Shown here in pieces: positions 11,640 to 23,235 of a stretch of 64,000 nucleotides of DNA. The notes below the pieces were generated by a model. That model was not told where the DNA came from, did no database searches, and saw nothing but the letters and a program-made list of their open reading frames with translations. Origin of the DNA: Undaria pinnatifida (Eukaryota > Sar > Phaeophyceae > Laminariales > Alariaceae); NCBI GenBank assembly GCA_012845835.1, contig JABAKD010000019.1, positions 14,203,920 to 14,267,919 of the forward strand. The letters are read 5' to 3'. The position numbers and the translations under genes are program-made. Position 1 is the first letter of the stretch. Each line of letters starts with the position of its first letter.

Positions 11640-13330
11640 TAATACTATCAAATGAAACAATGTGTACGTACTCTAAAAGGCTGCGCTGTATCCGAGGTCA
11701 TTGCCTTTGGTTGTTGCATGTAGACCATCATCAATCAATCCTCTCGGCACGACCGATCAGCGTACAGTATATTAGATTAAACATATTTGATTAAAAATTA
11801 CCACCTTCACAGCAGGGGTACAGCAGCCGACACGATACAGTCGGTACATGAAATCTGGCACAACAATCAGTTGCACTGTGGCGTTGCTCGACGATTGTCG
11901 CCCACATGCATGGTACGTCACACTATGCCATACTGTATGCACGGAAGGTGCCCGCACGCAAATGACACCTGACATCAGACCCTAGATACACCAGGGTCGA
12001 ACCGCCGAACAACATGCACGCATAAATAAAAACAATAATAACAGCACCAGAGACGAGAGGTCTGGGATAGGAGGCACAAAAAAGTACGGCTTGAGCAGAG
12101 GCGAACCAACCACAGAAAACGTACTATGGCGAGGCGAGCCCTCGTCGATATGGAGGGGAACACAGGCGTTAACACAAGGGAGAAGTCATGCGAAAATCTC
12201 CCGCGGGCCATCGGGATAGACGAAGAAACGACAAATACCCGGGTGTGTGGCACTTACAACCCCGCGAGGGGGGGAAGCGTTTAGCCGAAAAAACAAAGTA
12301 GAACAAATACAACACACACAAAAAAAAAAGTTGACACACAGGTCAGTATATAGCCCCGTACCACGTTACGCGCGAGCAAGGAACCCTGGTCGCCCGCCGG
12401 CTGTGGGGTGAGGAGGACGTCGGCAACGCCAACCTTATCATACAAAACCCACCCAAATGATCTCAATTCGGATAACTACAAGCCTTTTGAGGCCGTATCT
12501 TAACGCCACGGACTTGATTATTGGTTATGAGAGTTAATTAATGTGGGAACGATAAAACAACAATGGAACAGACGAACATACGAAAGCGAAAAAAATGTCA
12601 GCTTACCGGGTACGAATAACTGCAAAAGACAAACCCAAGAAGAAACTGCTACACAAACCAGTAGTAGTAGTAGTAGTATTGATGATAATATTGTAAAAGA
12701 CTAAGACGAAGCAAAAACGTAAGAGAAAACAACAGAAGGACTCGTCGAAGGAGACATCACAAACAAACAGACCAACAAATAAATAAATGCAGAAATACAC
12801 GATGAGACAAGAAAAAACAGGTCAGCCCTCTCTCTCGGGGATGCCGTCTCTCTCCCATGTATGTGCCGCGCAGACTTTGGGTGAGCGTGGCGCATTGCTA
12901 TCAATTTGAAATATGGGGGGACATGAAAGGAAAGTAGAGAGAAAACGAACGAGGAAATATAGAAAGGGAGAAATAAGGTCTAAATAAAGGCAAACTACTC
13001 GTACTCGTACGAAAGAGACGGGAAGCACGAAACAGCAATTAATTGCTTTCCAGCTCTCTATTACCTATGCGAGCTTGCTGGCTAGCAACGCTGTCTGCCA
13101 CCTCCTCCCTATTCCCATCGTCTGCAACCTCTGATTTCAGATTTTTCCTTGTTGTTGTGCTGTCGCCCCCCCCAAATATAGTGAAGGAAAAAAAGGCAAA
13201 AAAACGAGTCGAACAAAGCAAAGAGGATAAATAACCCTATTGTGTAATCGAATAAATACATAGCACAAGCACAGACCCCATGTGCTAGTGACACTGACCC
13301 CTTACTACACGCTCGGCCAGTCCTGTTCTG
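11640..13330. other. AT-rich intergenic stretch
   Basis: No supported gene. The minus strand holds several hydrophobic frames (12603-13294), but these reflect purine-rich plus-strand sequence (many GAA/AAA runs). A short AGT microsatellite lies at 12661-12677. Confidence 0.5.
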
Positions 13331-13334
13331 CTTC

Positions 13335-13586
13335 CCGCGTGCTACGATGGAGGCAGCAGTTTTCGTCTGAAATGGTTTTTGACCGCCGGGGCTCCTTAAC
13401 CCAAAATCTTCGGAAACATGTCGTTTTTTTCGTCATTCTCGTGGTATACAGAGGCCATGGGATTGTTCATTCGGTATCATAGCAGTGTTATTTTTCTCTA
13501 AACCAGTTTTTGGGAGAGGTCTTAATCTCCCAAATTGAGGAACCTCAGAAAAAAAACTGGTGTACACCTCTATCGTAGCACGCGTC
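13335..13586 (+). mobile_element. MITE family A, copy 3
   Basis: One of the best preserved copies, 252 bp. The ends are CGCGTGCTACGATGGAGG and CCTCTATCGTAGCACGCG, perfect inverted repeats but for one base over 18. The interior has ACCGCCGGGGCTCCTTAACCC, GGCCATGGGATTG and GGGAGAGGTCTTAATCTCCC. No ORF. Confidence 0.85.
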
Positions 13587-13845
13587 GCTTTTTGATCGAC
13601 ATCAATCTCGGTGTCAGTATGACTGCCCCCGAATAAAACGTCCCTGGGCGATTGAGTTCCTCATGCGAGGAACTGCCGGTCAATGGACTACTTCCACGAG
13701 TACACAAAATGTTTGGACTAAGGCATAGAAGCTTGGTCGGGTTGGGCGAACGAATGCCTTCCAAGTCATTTTTCGGGTGAGATACTGAGTTCCTCATGTG
13801 AGGAGCTCAGGGACTTTCTTCTGTGACCCTACCGTGGGATGGCTC
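13587..13845 (+). mobile_element. MITE family B, copy 1
   Basis: Shares with the copy at 62228-62480 the blocks GCGAACGAATGCCTTC, AGGTCAT/AAGTCAT and TGAGTTCCTCATGTGAGGAG. Both copies carry a short palindrome around GAGTTCCTCATG.GAGGAACT. It ends near CCGTGGGATGG. It directly abuts the family A copy on its left, so one may have inserted next to the other. Confidence 0.6.
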
Positions 13846-14059
13846 CCCCTCCGCCTCCCCTTCTGCCCCCTCGCCCCCCTCCTCCCTTCTCTTTCTCGCC
13901 CTTCCTCTGGTCGTCCTCGTTTGCGTACACGGTAACCGGCTCTTTTACACCTCGGCCTTATGTTACCTCGCCATGAAACCATCCGCCGTTTTCACCCCTT
14001 GCCAGTCTGATTATCTCCCGCCGCCCACAGCACCATCTCTACCCCGAACAACAAAAGGG

Positions 14060-14360
14060 GAGTTTTCTCTATTGATCTCTCTTTGGATCCCAAAACCTCG
14101 ACGTCGTCTACCAGGCATTGGGCCCATGTTCTTCCTGGCCGACCTCGTCCCGGGTTTACCCGACCGCCATCACCCCGGACATCACCGGCCGTTTAGTCGC
14201 TCAGGTTTTGCCCGCTGTACGGCCCGCGCTAACAGGAGAACGCTTTGCGGAGAGTCGTCTCAACTCCCTCGTATTGTGCCTCCTTGGGGGCCTCGGCATA
14301 CGCCATGCGGTGGTCGGTGCGTTGTCGACGATGGAAGCCAAAAGCTCCGAAGGATAGAGC
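14060..14360 (+). pseudogene. Reverse-transcriptase-like relic of a non-LTR retrotransposon
   Basis: A GC-richer stretch whose plus frame at 14118-14357 contains PALTGERF (about 14223-14246) followed 20 residues later by LLGGLGI (14286-14300) and then HAVVGALSTMEASS-like text. In the region just C-terminal to the RT domain of many non-LTR elements, a PALTG motif is followed by a charged stretch, then LPxRLGGLGI and A..A..EASS-type residues. The spacing and order fit. No YxDD box or endonuclease domain is visible nearby, and flanking coding signal jumps frame, so this is at best a short dead fragment. The identification is inference from motif order only. Confidence 0.35.
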
Positions 14361-14805
14361 TCACGGTGCGCCCTGTGGAGCACAGCGAAGTGCTCCACGC
14401 TAAGCGTTACACGTCACACCCCCATACAGAAACGTCTCCATCACCTCGGACATTATGATGTGTGCACGTTTGGCGTGAACAAAGCGGTCTCCATATTGTG
14501 CGGCTCGTACGGTGACTAAAGAACCAGCCGAAATACTGCGTACATACACTCGGGACCGCATGTACACCGTGCTCTATCTATACAAGTCAACCATCTCTAG
14601 CATATCCTTGGACATCATGGTATTGTTTTTGTACTATACGGCGGTGCCACCGTCGTGCAAGACACCATACGACGAGACGTGTACTGCTGCACACAAACAT
14701 GATTTCAGAACCACACGATCCTTTGGGCAGATACTGCAGTGTTTAGCTCTGTCGGCATTTTTGAAGAAGAAGTTGGTTCGTTCTTGTTGCACAGTCGATA
14801 ATGTT

Positions 14806-14807
<2 letters not shown>

Positions 14808-14847
<40 letters not shown>

Positions 14848-15136
14848 CACACTTTCACTTTCCAGCTTCTGGACAAGCCGTGGTCACAGGTGTCATCCCT
14901 TCTCCTCCCCGGTTCTTGCCTTCAATTTTTATCGCGCATAGGGTTCAGCAATCCCACTGCTCGTCGATTGTTCATCGAATGTTGCTGACTCACGCTCTCG
15001 CGCTTTCCGCAAGTCAATTTGTGCACAAGAAAAAGTCCCAACGAATTTATACGAGTATGCACTCGGCGGGGCTCGAACTCACGAAACTGACCTATACCAG
15101 GCTCGAGGATAACCTGATACGCCACCGGGGCGACCG
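14808..15136 (-). mobile_element. tRNA-derived SINE with 38-base T tract, copy 2
   Basis: Same family as 3869-4170. The T-run at 14808-14845 is the reverse complement of an unusually long A-tail, suggesting a relatively recent insertion. Box B (GTTCGAGCC) and the box-A-like TGGCGTATCAGG lie in the head near 15060-15128 on the minus strand. Confidence 0.88.
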
Positions 15137-15139
15137 GTC

Positions 15140-16240
15140 AATTGGTTCCGGCTGGCTTTAGTCTACCTCAGTTACTTTGCTGGTCCACAGGTACGCAGTC
15201 TGAGGACAACTCATCATGGGTATCTCCGCCTTCTCACCCCTCCCCCCCCCGATAATGCCTCATAATTTTGCTTGTTTGCAATATACTGGTTATAGCATAG
15301 TCTGATAGGAGTTCGCCATCTACCTGTATTTACTGCCGCAACGAGGTCATGACGAGATTATGATAGTACTGCCATAGAGGGTGCCAGGTAGTGGTTGGTG
15401 TGAATCTTGGGAAGTTAGAACACGATTAAATTCTCAATTTATCTTCCCGCCTGCAGGAGCATCAACACGAAGTTGACACGACACGAGTCTTGTCATAGCA
15501 CAATCAGCACTCCGTGCAGCCTTGACCCGCCTGTACCGCTTTGTTGGACCAACTACGCCGTGCGGCACCATCGCTACCACTTTTGTACTGATGCACCAGC
15601 TGAAGTATTAGGACGGTACCATGACTTTTAGAGATGCACGTGGCACCACAGGAAAAGGGTATGTGTGGTTGGATGGTAGCATCGGGATGAGAAGAACCCA
15701 AGACGCGATTTGGTCCTTGATTGTCCTCGCCGTTTCTACAACAACAACAGTATGTAATACGCGCATCTGCCAGGTACAGTATACTTAGCATTATGAATCA
15801 TCAGGGCCTCGCCCAAAAATGGCAAATCTGTCAAGATTGCCGACACCCACCGGCATTATACACGATACGCATGGTGCACGATATCAACGACAACCCCGAG
15901 GAGGAAGCGCCTCGTACGTTAGTGGCGCACAAGCTTCCCTGCCAGTCGGTCACGTTGTGCCCTGCAATTCTTCAGTCTTCGCACCACGAACGGTTAGCCG
16001 ATTGGTTTCGTGAGGCAGCCCTATTTGCTCTCTGAGTAGGCCTCTTGTATTACATCTTTGGGGAAGCATCGCCGTCTCGTATCGTACGGTACATGCACAG
16101 CCTCGACCACGGACCGACACACGTCAAAAACAAAATCCATCCCGCACAATCAATCCACAGCAGTAAAAATTGTGGCGTAGCTGCATTAGACGTCCAAAGA
16201 GACCGGAAAAAAAAACTCCATCTAAAAGAACGCAATCCAT
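15140..16240. other. Unassigned stretch downstream of the Pro/Thr-rich exon
   Basis: Further exons of the gene whose first exon ends at 16264 should lie here on the minus strand. A minus frame at 15504-15791 (Cys-rich; FSCGATCISKSHG) is one candidate but has no clear acceptor. A plus frame at 15721-16035 overlaps it. Neither can be chosen from the sequence alone. Confidence 0.3.
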
Positions 16241-16263
16241 CATGAAAATCTACCATTGCTCAC

Positions 16264-16783
16264 CGCAGGGAATATCGCTTTCATTGGCGAGCGCGTACGG
16301 CCGCTCGCAGTAGCTGTTGAACGAAAACGTTGGCGGTGGCGTGGGAGCAGGTGTGGGGGCAAGCGTTGGGGCCTTGCTAAACGTAGGAGAAGGTGTTGGC
16401 GACAGTGTCGGCGAAGGGGTGGGGCCGGGAGTAGTCGGCGCTGGAGTCGGGGCAAGAGTAGGAGACGGTGTTGGATTCATTGTGGGTCCGGGGGTCTCGG
16501 GCACTTCGGTTGGGGAGGGCGTTTCTGGTACCTCGGTGGGACCGGGGGTCTCCGGTACCTCGGTGGGAGATGGGGTGGGTACTTGGGTTGGCATTTGGGT
16601 GGGAGACGGGGTTGCGCCAGGACCTGGTGTTCCTTCCTGTAGTCCTCGTGTTCGTCGCGGAGCGGGTGAAGGGTAGTTATAGGGACTGCTTCTTCTTTGT
16701 CCCAACGCATCACGTGCCGTGCTTAGCAGGCAGAGAGCGAAGAGCTTGTTGAGGACGATCATGGTGACCTGAGACGTGCGCAC
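16264..16783 (-). CDS. Secreted Pro/Thr-rich protein, 5' exon
   Basis: Start Met at 16783 (alternative Met at 16765). The first ~25 residues form a signal-peptide-like stretch: MIVLNKLFALCLLSTA then a cut near DALGQ. A basic segment follows, then about 100 residues of Pro/Thr/Glu repeats: PTQMPTQVPTPSP, a 10-residue unit of the type P-(G/S)-PTEVPET used four times, and PAPT/PSPT repeats. The exon ends with SYCERPYALANESDIPCG. A strong donor (G|GTGAGC, GT at 16263-16262) lies there; without splicing the frame stops after three more codons. The linker is typical of stramenopile wall-associated or secreted enzymes, where it joins the signal peptide to a C-terminal catalytic or binding domain. 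That domain is not seen here. The antisense G-rich frames over the same bases are repeat artefacts. Confidence 0.6.
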
Positions 16784-17133
16784 GATGGAAGAATTGGAGC
16801 CTGTGACGAGGGTCTTGCTTGCTTCGGTGAGCGAACGATGTCGTTACCGGCGAGGACACTACTGCCAGTGGGCAGCCTAGAACCTGTTTCTCAACTGTCG
16901 CTCCAGGGAGGGTAAATTGTGAAGTGGAAAATGTGCGAGAGGAAGGTGAGATCCTACATAGTAGTCGCACTCGTGCAAAACTTGCCGTGCATTACTTTGA
17001 ACGGAAACATAGGCAATGTTAGTGTATTGATTTGTAGATTTAATGATACTTAAATTGGCTTTTGGAGTAGCACCACTTGGTTCATAATTTTAGTACTGCT
17101 TTGTATCAATATTCAAGTACGAACATTACTTAC

Positions 17134-17352
17134 GTTTAAGTCCACAGGGGGTATCATAGCTGGGTTCGATGACGCGTCGAGTTCTATCAATGATATTGGA
17201 TCACAGTTTTTTAGATTGTTGGCCGTTTTGCTAGTGGGTTCTTTCGAACTCCCGGCTGACGTTTTTGGAATTTTGAACATATATATGACTGACCGTGGTC
17301 TGCTGTCGGCAACGCGTGCAGCAACTGGCACTTGACGGCATACCACGAACAA
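17134..17352 (-). CDS. Exon-like ORF with splice donor, unknown
   Basis: About 73 codons, Ser/Thr/Asn/Lys-rich (IPKTSAGSSKEPTSKT, ISLIELDASSNPAMIPPVDLN), followed directly by the donor AAC|GTAAGT (GT at 17133-17132). The opposite strand lacks comparable support. A first Met lies at 17352 and an internal one at about 17280. Composition suggests a soluble, partly disordered protein; no family recognised. It is on the same strand as, and upstream of, the Pro/Thr-rich exon, but that exon has its own signal peptide, so they are probably separate genes. Confidence 0.3.
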
Positions 17353-17884
17353 TGTTGCCCTGCGCTGCAGCGTTTATTCCATCACATTGCTGTCCTCGTG
17401 TAGCGCGCAACGAGCCACATGGACATCACACACACCGCGAGCAATGCAGCCATATACTCAACGCATGGCCATGCTGTCGTTCAATCGACAAATGAAAAAA
17501 ACAGTTTTACTCTCTTGCCGGACCAAGAACCCAAGCCAATAATCTATACATACCAGTAGTAGTGTATTTTATGTGCATGCGTGTATTAACATGCTAAAGA
17601 AAGGTTTTCATCCTTTGTCATAACTGTAAATACTTTCCGAGGACAAATTTACTTGACGTTAGTATGGAGACGGATATCAGGGCCCTAAATTCTGCCTTGC
17701 TATGTTTGTTCTTCCCTCCTCTGAAGTTTTACAGGTCAAACCGAGAACAACAGGCATCTTTTCCCAATCTCTCCCAACAGGAAATTCGTCGCTGGCTGGT
17801 CACGGCGTTCACCTCTTTACAAATGGAGACGTAATACTCCAAGCATTTTAGAGCATGACATATTGTATGTACTGTATTATTGTC

Positions 17885-18206
17885 TTTTTTTTTTCTTCTC
17901 TTTTTTTCGCACACATTTACTTCCCAGCTTCTGGACAATCCGTGGTCACAGGTGGTGTCGTCCCTTCTTCTCCCCGGTTCTTGCCTTCAATTTTTATCGT
18001 GCATAGGGTTCAGCCATGCCATTGCTCGTCGATTTTTCATCGAGTGTGTTGCTAACTCATGCTCTTCTAGCGCTTTCCGCAAGTCTATTTGTGCACAAGA
18101 AAAAGTCCCCACGAATTTACACGAATATGCACTCGGGGGGATTCGAACTCACGAAACTGGCCTATACAAAGCTCGAGGATAACCTGATACGCCACCCAGG
18201 CGACCG
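17885..18206 (-). mobile_element. tRNA-derived SINE, copy 3
   Basis: Same family and orientation as copies 1 and 2, more diverged (small insertions GGTGGT near 17950 and TCT near 18066). T-runs at 17885-17894 and 17901-17907 mark the tail; head ends at 18206 with GGCGACCG on the plus strand. Confidence 0.85.
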
Positions 18207-19062
18207 GTATCTTACGCATGTATCATGTCGATAACAAAATCCCAATTTTTATCAATAATTAATTTCGGCCGGCGGGTGTGGCGGCGGGGTGGTGAGATTG
18301 CTGAGATTGGTGGGTCGCTTCGCCGTGTCCTGTTGTCATGCATCATATATATCACGACACAATTATACCATTATATGAGTACGCGCCTTCGTATCCGTTC
18401 TGCCTCGGCTCGGTGACAATCCGTATCCCACTACTAAACCAGATTTAATCTCGCTATGCCACTATTAATAGTCTATGTTTATAATACCTGGTACACGCTT
18501 TTCTTCGCCTGGCTGTAGATGCCCAATAACAATGTGTGTATGCCACACCACCATTCATTCACGGTTTTCATCCTTAAAAATGCATACCCGGTACCAGGTA
18601 TTTGTAAATCTTCACATCGTATATTCGAGTGCAGCACCTACTACAACCACGTCGTCGTGTCGGGCTTGAGAAGTTTCTGCAAGATGTGATCATTGAAACT
18701 CGTGTGTAAAAGTGCGGTGTATTATGAAATTGGGACCTGAGCACATGAGACACCAGCAACCATGAGTGAAACTCACTCACTCATGAAATTAATGCCATCG
18801 TTTTCGTTGTTCACCGTGTTGTCGAAAGAGTGGTAACAAGCTCTACTGGTGTGTTGTGCTCCTGTTAATAGTCCGTCAGACAGACGTTGAATTGAATCAC
18901 AGCAGTTGCTACCTGGTATTGTACCAGGTTCTACCGCACGCAGTAGTGGGGCCTGACGAAGGCAGTGTGAATTTGGCGATCTCTCTAGATAAGGCGGCAG
19001 TCAAATCGGCTTGTTGTCACGACCGGGAATACATGCGATTGATTGGGGTGGCTACCGCTCCA

Positions 19063-19369
19063 TTTTTTTTTTTTCTCCCACTTTTACTTTCCAGCTTCTG
19101 GACAAGCCGTGGTCACAGGTGTCGTCCCTTCTTCCCCCCGGTTCTTGCCTTCAATTTTTATCGCGCATAGGGTTCAGCAATCCCACTGCTCGTCGATTTT
19201 TCATCGAATGTTGTTGCTAACTTACGCTCTCGCGCTTTCCGCAAGTCAATTCGTGCACAAGAAAAAGTCCCAACGAATTTATTCGAGTATGCACTCGGCG
19301 GGGCTCGAACTCACGAAACTCACCTATACCAGGAATCGAGGATAACCTGATACGCCACCGGGGCGACCG
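19063..19369 (-). mobile_element. tRNA-derived SINE, copy 4
   Basis: Full-length copy in minus orientation; tail T-run 19063-19074, head ends at 19369. Very close to copies 1 and 2. It forms a head-to-head pair with the plus-oriented copies that follow. Confidence 0.88.
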
Positions 19370-19382
19370 CCATATAGATAGC

Positions 19383-19472
19383 TGAAGGCAAGAACCGGCG
19401 GGAAGAAGGGACGAAACCTGTGACCACGGCTCATCCAGAAGCTGGAAAGTAGAAGTGTGCGAGAAAAAAAAA
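19383..19472 (+). mobile_element. 5'-truncated SINE, copy 5
   Basis: Only the 3' part of the SINE is present (GAAGGCAAGAACCGG to the A-run at 19463-19472). 5' truncation is typical for LINE-mobilised elements. Its A-tail runs into the next SINE head after 6 bases. Confidence 0.85.
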
Positions 19473-19478
19473 CTATCG

Positions 19479-19789
19479 CCGGTCGCCCCGGTAGCGTATC
19501 ACGTTATCCTCGAGCCTGGTACAGGTTAGTTTCGTGAGTTCGACCCCCCCCGAGTGGATAGTCGTTTAAATTTGTGGGGCTTTTTCTTGCGCACAAATAA
19601 ACTTACTTGCGGAAAACGCGAGAGCGTGAGTTAGCGTCACTCGATGAAAAATCGACGAGCAGTGGGATTGTTGAACCCTATGCGCGATAAAAATTGAAGG
19701 CAAGAACCGGGGGGGAGAAGGGACGACACCTGTGACCAGGGCTTGTCCAGAACAGAAGAAGCTGAAAAGTAGAAGTGTGCGAAAAAAAA
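19479..19789 (+). mobile_element. tRNA-derived SINE, copy 6
   Basis: Full-length copy in plus orientation: head CCGGTCGCCCCGGTAGCGTA, box B GAGTTCGACC, body, and short A-tail at 19782-19789. Its body is inverted relative to copy 4, 400 bp away, giving a large imperfect inverted repeat. Confidence 0.88.
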
Positions 19790-20039
19790 TTTAAAATGAA
19801 GATAAATAATAGCACCGGACCCTGTATATATGGCTGGAGCCGGCCCTTTAAGGACGGCAACCGCCCTTTCTACGGCCCGTGTTGCGACCATATCATCACT
19901 TACACATGTCACTCTGGTGCTGCTCCTGAGCGAGGTATGGACATCATCTGTGTCGAACCTCTATTTGTATTGCTGCTACGTCGGGAATACCCCAAGCACG
20001 GGTTCCTAGCGCACATCGAGCAGTGGGCATAGTAAACAC

Positions 20040-21240
20040 AAGGCACTGCGCAGCAGGCAAACTGCGTTTGGTTCCAGCCCTCACCCTCGATCACGTGGAA
20101 CTTTAGTCGAACTTCGCATTTCCCTGGCGAGCGCGGCATGGGCGTGCGGCGATGGCGATGCCTCCTTCTATTTGCACAAGGTTAAGCAGTATCTTTCGTT
20201 CATCAACAAAGCGCATACCCTCAACCTAGCGCACCAGGCAGACACGAGGCAATTCATTGTGTGAACCCCAGCAAGGGCAGGGGGGAGGGGGGCACAGCGT
20301 AGGACTGTTTCAATTACGGTATTCAAGTATACGGCACCGTAGTGTACGCTGGAGCTCTGGTGTGAATGTGTATGTAGCGGTGCGAAGAGTTCTCTCCGTA
20401 CGGCAGTACGTGCGGTGGTTGCCGGGTCTGTGTTTCAGGTTGTGGCGTGCCTTCAGCGGGCTCCGCCGCCCTGTAACATGCAAAGTGCGTGTGCACCCTC
20501 TTCTTCGCTGCTTTGCTATTTGGCGTGCGTGTGTTGACATCCCACATGTATGTTCGCTGGCTCCGACACTGGTACTGCTGTGATGATGTGTGTCCAGTCT
20601 TCGAGCCCGCGTGTATCTTCCTTCATGCGGTATTCGGGACCATCGTCGGGGTCAGGAGCACTCTGTTCTGCACAAAAAGCGCGGTGTTCGCTTGATAGGG
20701 CGTCTACCGTTTAAGGCGGATAATATCTAAAACCCAATAGGTCGGTCAACCGCCCTATCCGCGAAAAAGATCGTTGGTTTATCGAGATGTACCGTTCCAA
20801 ATTTCGTTGCACTACATACATGCACTGCCTCATTCAGGTCTCACTACGACTGTATTTCCAAAATTTCTAGTATGATGCAACACCCCTCACTACAGACGAC
20901 ATAATAGTACGATATCCTCAAATTTCTCCATACTGCTGTTTGAAATGCCAACACCGAGGCCTGCGTTCAAATGAGTGCAAACGTTTCATGCTGTGTGGTT
21001 TACACTCTTCTGTTTTATAACCATCTCTTTTACTCCCCATCTCAACTCGTACACATTAGTATATGAGCTTTTTACCCTCAGCGACCACCTGGACAAGCCA
21101 CAAGCTACAAGCTCATGTTCACAGCTGTCTTCCCTTCCCCCTTCCGTTATACTGATTGGTTTAATTGGATTGCGCCCGAACGAAATGTGGCTATTAATGA
21201 AATGGTTACTGTTTCCCCCAGGCGGAGGTTAGGGGTAGAG
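20040..21240. other. No gene seen
   Basis: Frames of up to 108 codons occur on both strands (20257-20583), but they overlap each other and carry no motif. Nothing else noted. Confidence 0.45.

Positions 21241-21241
<1 letters not shown>

Positions 21242-21272
<31 letters not shown>
21242..21272. repeat. (AATC)n microsatellite
   Basis: Seven to eight clean CAAT/AATC units, followed by an imperfect one. Confidence 0.95.
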
Positions 21273-21273
<1 letters not shown>

Positions 21274-21875
21274 TCAAGAGAGTGAAGCCCAACAATTGTT
21301 CTTGCTCACCTCCTCACCCTGCGTACTCGAAACCCTCATTATTGGCTTCTCTCCCCTATCCCATGCGTCTAGTTCCTTCCGTCAGAACGAATCTGTTCAA
21401 GTCGTCCGAAGGTTGCACAAGTTTGTCGTGACTCAAGGCCGAACGACGTCTGCAAGACTTGCAAGTCGCCATACGTGGAGCTGTTACTATTAACCCTTAA
21501 CCGAGTAACGTTTGCTCTCGCGGCCGTCGGAAACCGCCTGCTGCCTTCACGTTGACTGTTCTTTGTCCCCTTTAGAGCCCCAAGGACCCTCCGCGTGCCA
21601 ATTCTAAGAATTTTCCCCGAAACTGGCGTTCAAGTTGTGAAGGCGTTAACGGGCCAAGCTGGCTATACCGTAACTCCTCATATATAGCTTATTTTTTTTC
21701 AATTGTTCTTGTGTTTGATTCTTTTTCCGCTGCAGCCAACAAGGGCGCTCGAAACTGTTTTCCTCGGACTCCCCCCTTCCTTATCCCATGTGCTGTTACC
21801 GAGGTAGTGTAGTAACGGCACGGGTTGCACCTGTTTGTGGCATATTATGTTTCCATGATTTGTGACACCGCTAAT

Positions 21876-22050
21876 TTTTTTACGGTAATGTTTTACGTTG
21901 ATGTTTTACGGTAATGTTTTACGGTAATGTTTTAGGGTAAAATGTTTTACGGTAAATTTTTACGGTAATGTTTTAAGGTAATAATGTTTTACGGTAATGT
22001 TTTACGGTATTTTTTTACGGAAACGTTTTACGGTATATGTTCTACGGCAA
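21876..22050. repeat. TTTTACGGTAATG minisatellite
   Basis: About a dozen units of TTTTACGGTAATG with indels (TTTTACGTTGATG, TTTTAGGGTAAAATG). The unit contains the ACGGTA core also found in MITE ends, but no inverted partner is present. Confidence 0.9.
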
Positions 22051-22147
22051 CGTTGAAACTCGAGTGAGGAACTACCGTTCAATTTAGACCAAGGCTGCGG
22101 TATTGATTGTAGTATCATACTCCCAGTTTTCACTACCGAGTCGTCAC

Positions 22148-22358
22148 TATCATATTATATCACATCATATCATATCATATCACATCATATCATATCATAT
22201 CATATCATATCATATCATATCATATCATATCATATCATATCATATCATATCATATCATATCATATCATATCATATCAAATCGTATCACATCATATCATAT
22301 CATATCATGTCATATCATATCATATCATATCATATCATATCATATCATATCGTATCAT
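22148..22358. repeat. (ATCAT)n pentanucleotide repeat
   Basis: About 40 units of CATAT/ATCAT with a few substitutions (CACAT, CAAAT, CATGT, CGTAT). It produces an 89-codon His/Ile/Ser/Tyr frame, which is an artefact of a 5-base period lacking stops. Confidence 0.95.
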
Positions 22359-22422
22359 TCTCGAACGAGTGACTCTGTACCTCACCGACGAAACGACTTG
22401 ATGCGATATGGTTGGCGCAGCG

Positions 22423-22693
22423 GACGCATGCGACGATATAGGTATCAGTTTTCGTGTGAAAATATTTCTGAATGATGGGCCTCGTTACCCCAAAAACTCG
22501 GAAATATTAGACAATTAATATCCCCCTTTTAAATTTTGCCGATGTTTTTCGTTGTGTAACTAGGCCATGGGATCTTCGTCCGGTAGCAGTTTTATTTGTT
22601 CCGCGCAAATCAGGTTTTTGGGAAAGGACATAAGCGCCCAAGTTGAGGATCCTCCAGACAAAAAAGTGCCTCACCCCTGTCGTAGCAGGCGTC
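22423..22693 (+). mobile_element. MITE family A, copy 4
   Basis: Ends GACGCATGCGACGATATAGG and CTGTCGTAGCAGGCGTC. Interior blocks match the family (GGGCCTCGTTACCCC, GGCCATGGGATCTTCGTCCGG, AGCGCCCAAGTTGAGG). Diverged but full length. Confidence 0.75.
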
Positions 22694-22789
22694 GCCTCTT
22701 CATACATACATAACTAACCATTGCATTGCATAAATTAAGGATTCATCTAGCGAAATCAGTATAATACCACCCAAGCTTAAGAATGCGGG

Positions 22790-22960
22790 GTTACTCGCGC
22801 GAGTGACTCGGCGCCACTGCAAAGAAAGCCCCCCATTGCATGCCGGGAGCTCTGAGGAACTGTTTGCTGTGTTTGCTGTGTTTGTTGTGTTTGCTGTGTT
22901 TGACGCTGCCCCCTCGTGAGGTGGGATAACCCGCCTCCCCCCCCCTCGGCCGGTCGAGTT
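22790..22960. repeat. CACTCGCGCGAGTG-type palindrome and TTTGCTGTG repeat
   Basis: TTACTCGCGCGAGTGA at 22793-22808 is the palindrome found in the centre of MITE family E; the element ends were not found here. It is followed by four 9-base units of TTTGCTGTG (about 22862-22903). Confidence 0.6.
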
Positions 22961-23050
22961 TTGCTTTGTTTTTAAACAAAACAAAACGGGAGTTTCCAAG
23001 CGTTTTAGTTGACGTCCAGTAGATCACCAAGACGTTGTCCAAAAGATACG

Positions 23051-23070
23051 CATAATTTTGCAAAATTATG
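23051..23070. repeat. Perfect 20-bp palindrome
   Basis: CATAATTTTGCAAAATTATG is exactly self-complementary. No function can be assigned. Confidence 0.9.
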
Positions 23071-23235
23071 TATCTGTCTTATAGTTAGCGACCTCAGAGC
23101 CCCCATCGGCACGGTAACATCATGGTAACTACATGGTTACATCTGTCGACTAAAATGATCAATTTTCCGATCCATGTACAATAGCACACCACGAAGCCGT
23201 AACACATTGTATACCACACCAAAAAATTACTGTAT

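Noticed and set aside
16256-16752. Gly/Val-rich and Arg/Trp-rich plus frames opposite the Pro/Thr-rich exon
   Set aside because: Antisense of a Pro/Thr repeat; the minus frame has a signal peptide and a splice donor.
22103-22372. His/Ile/Ser/Tyr repeat protein
   Set aside because: Direct translation of a 5-base microsatellite.
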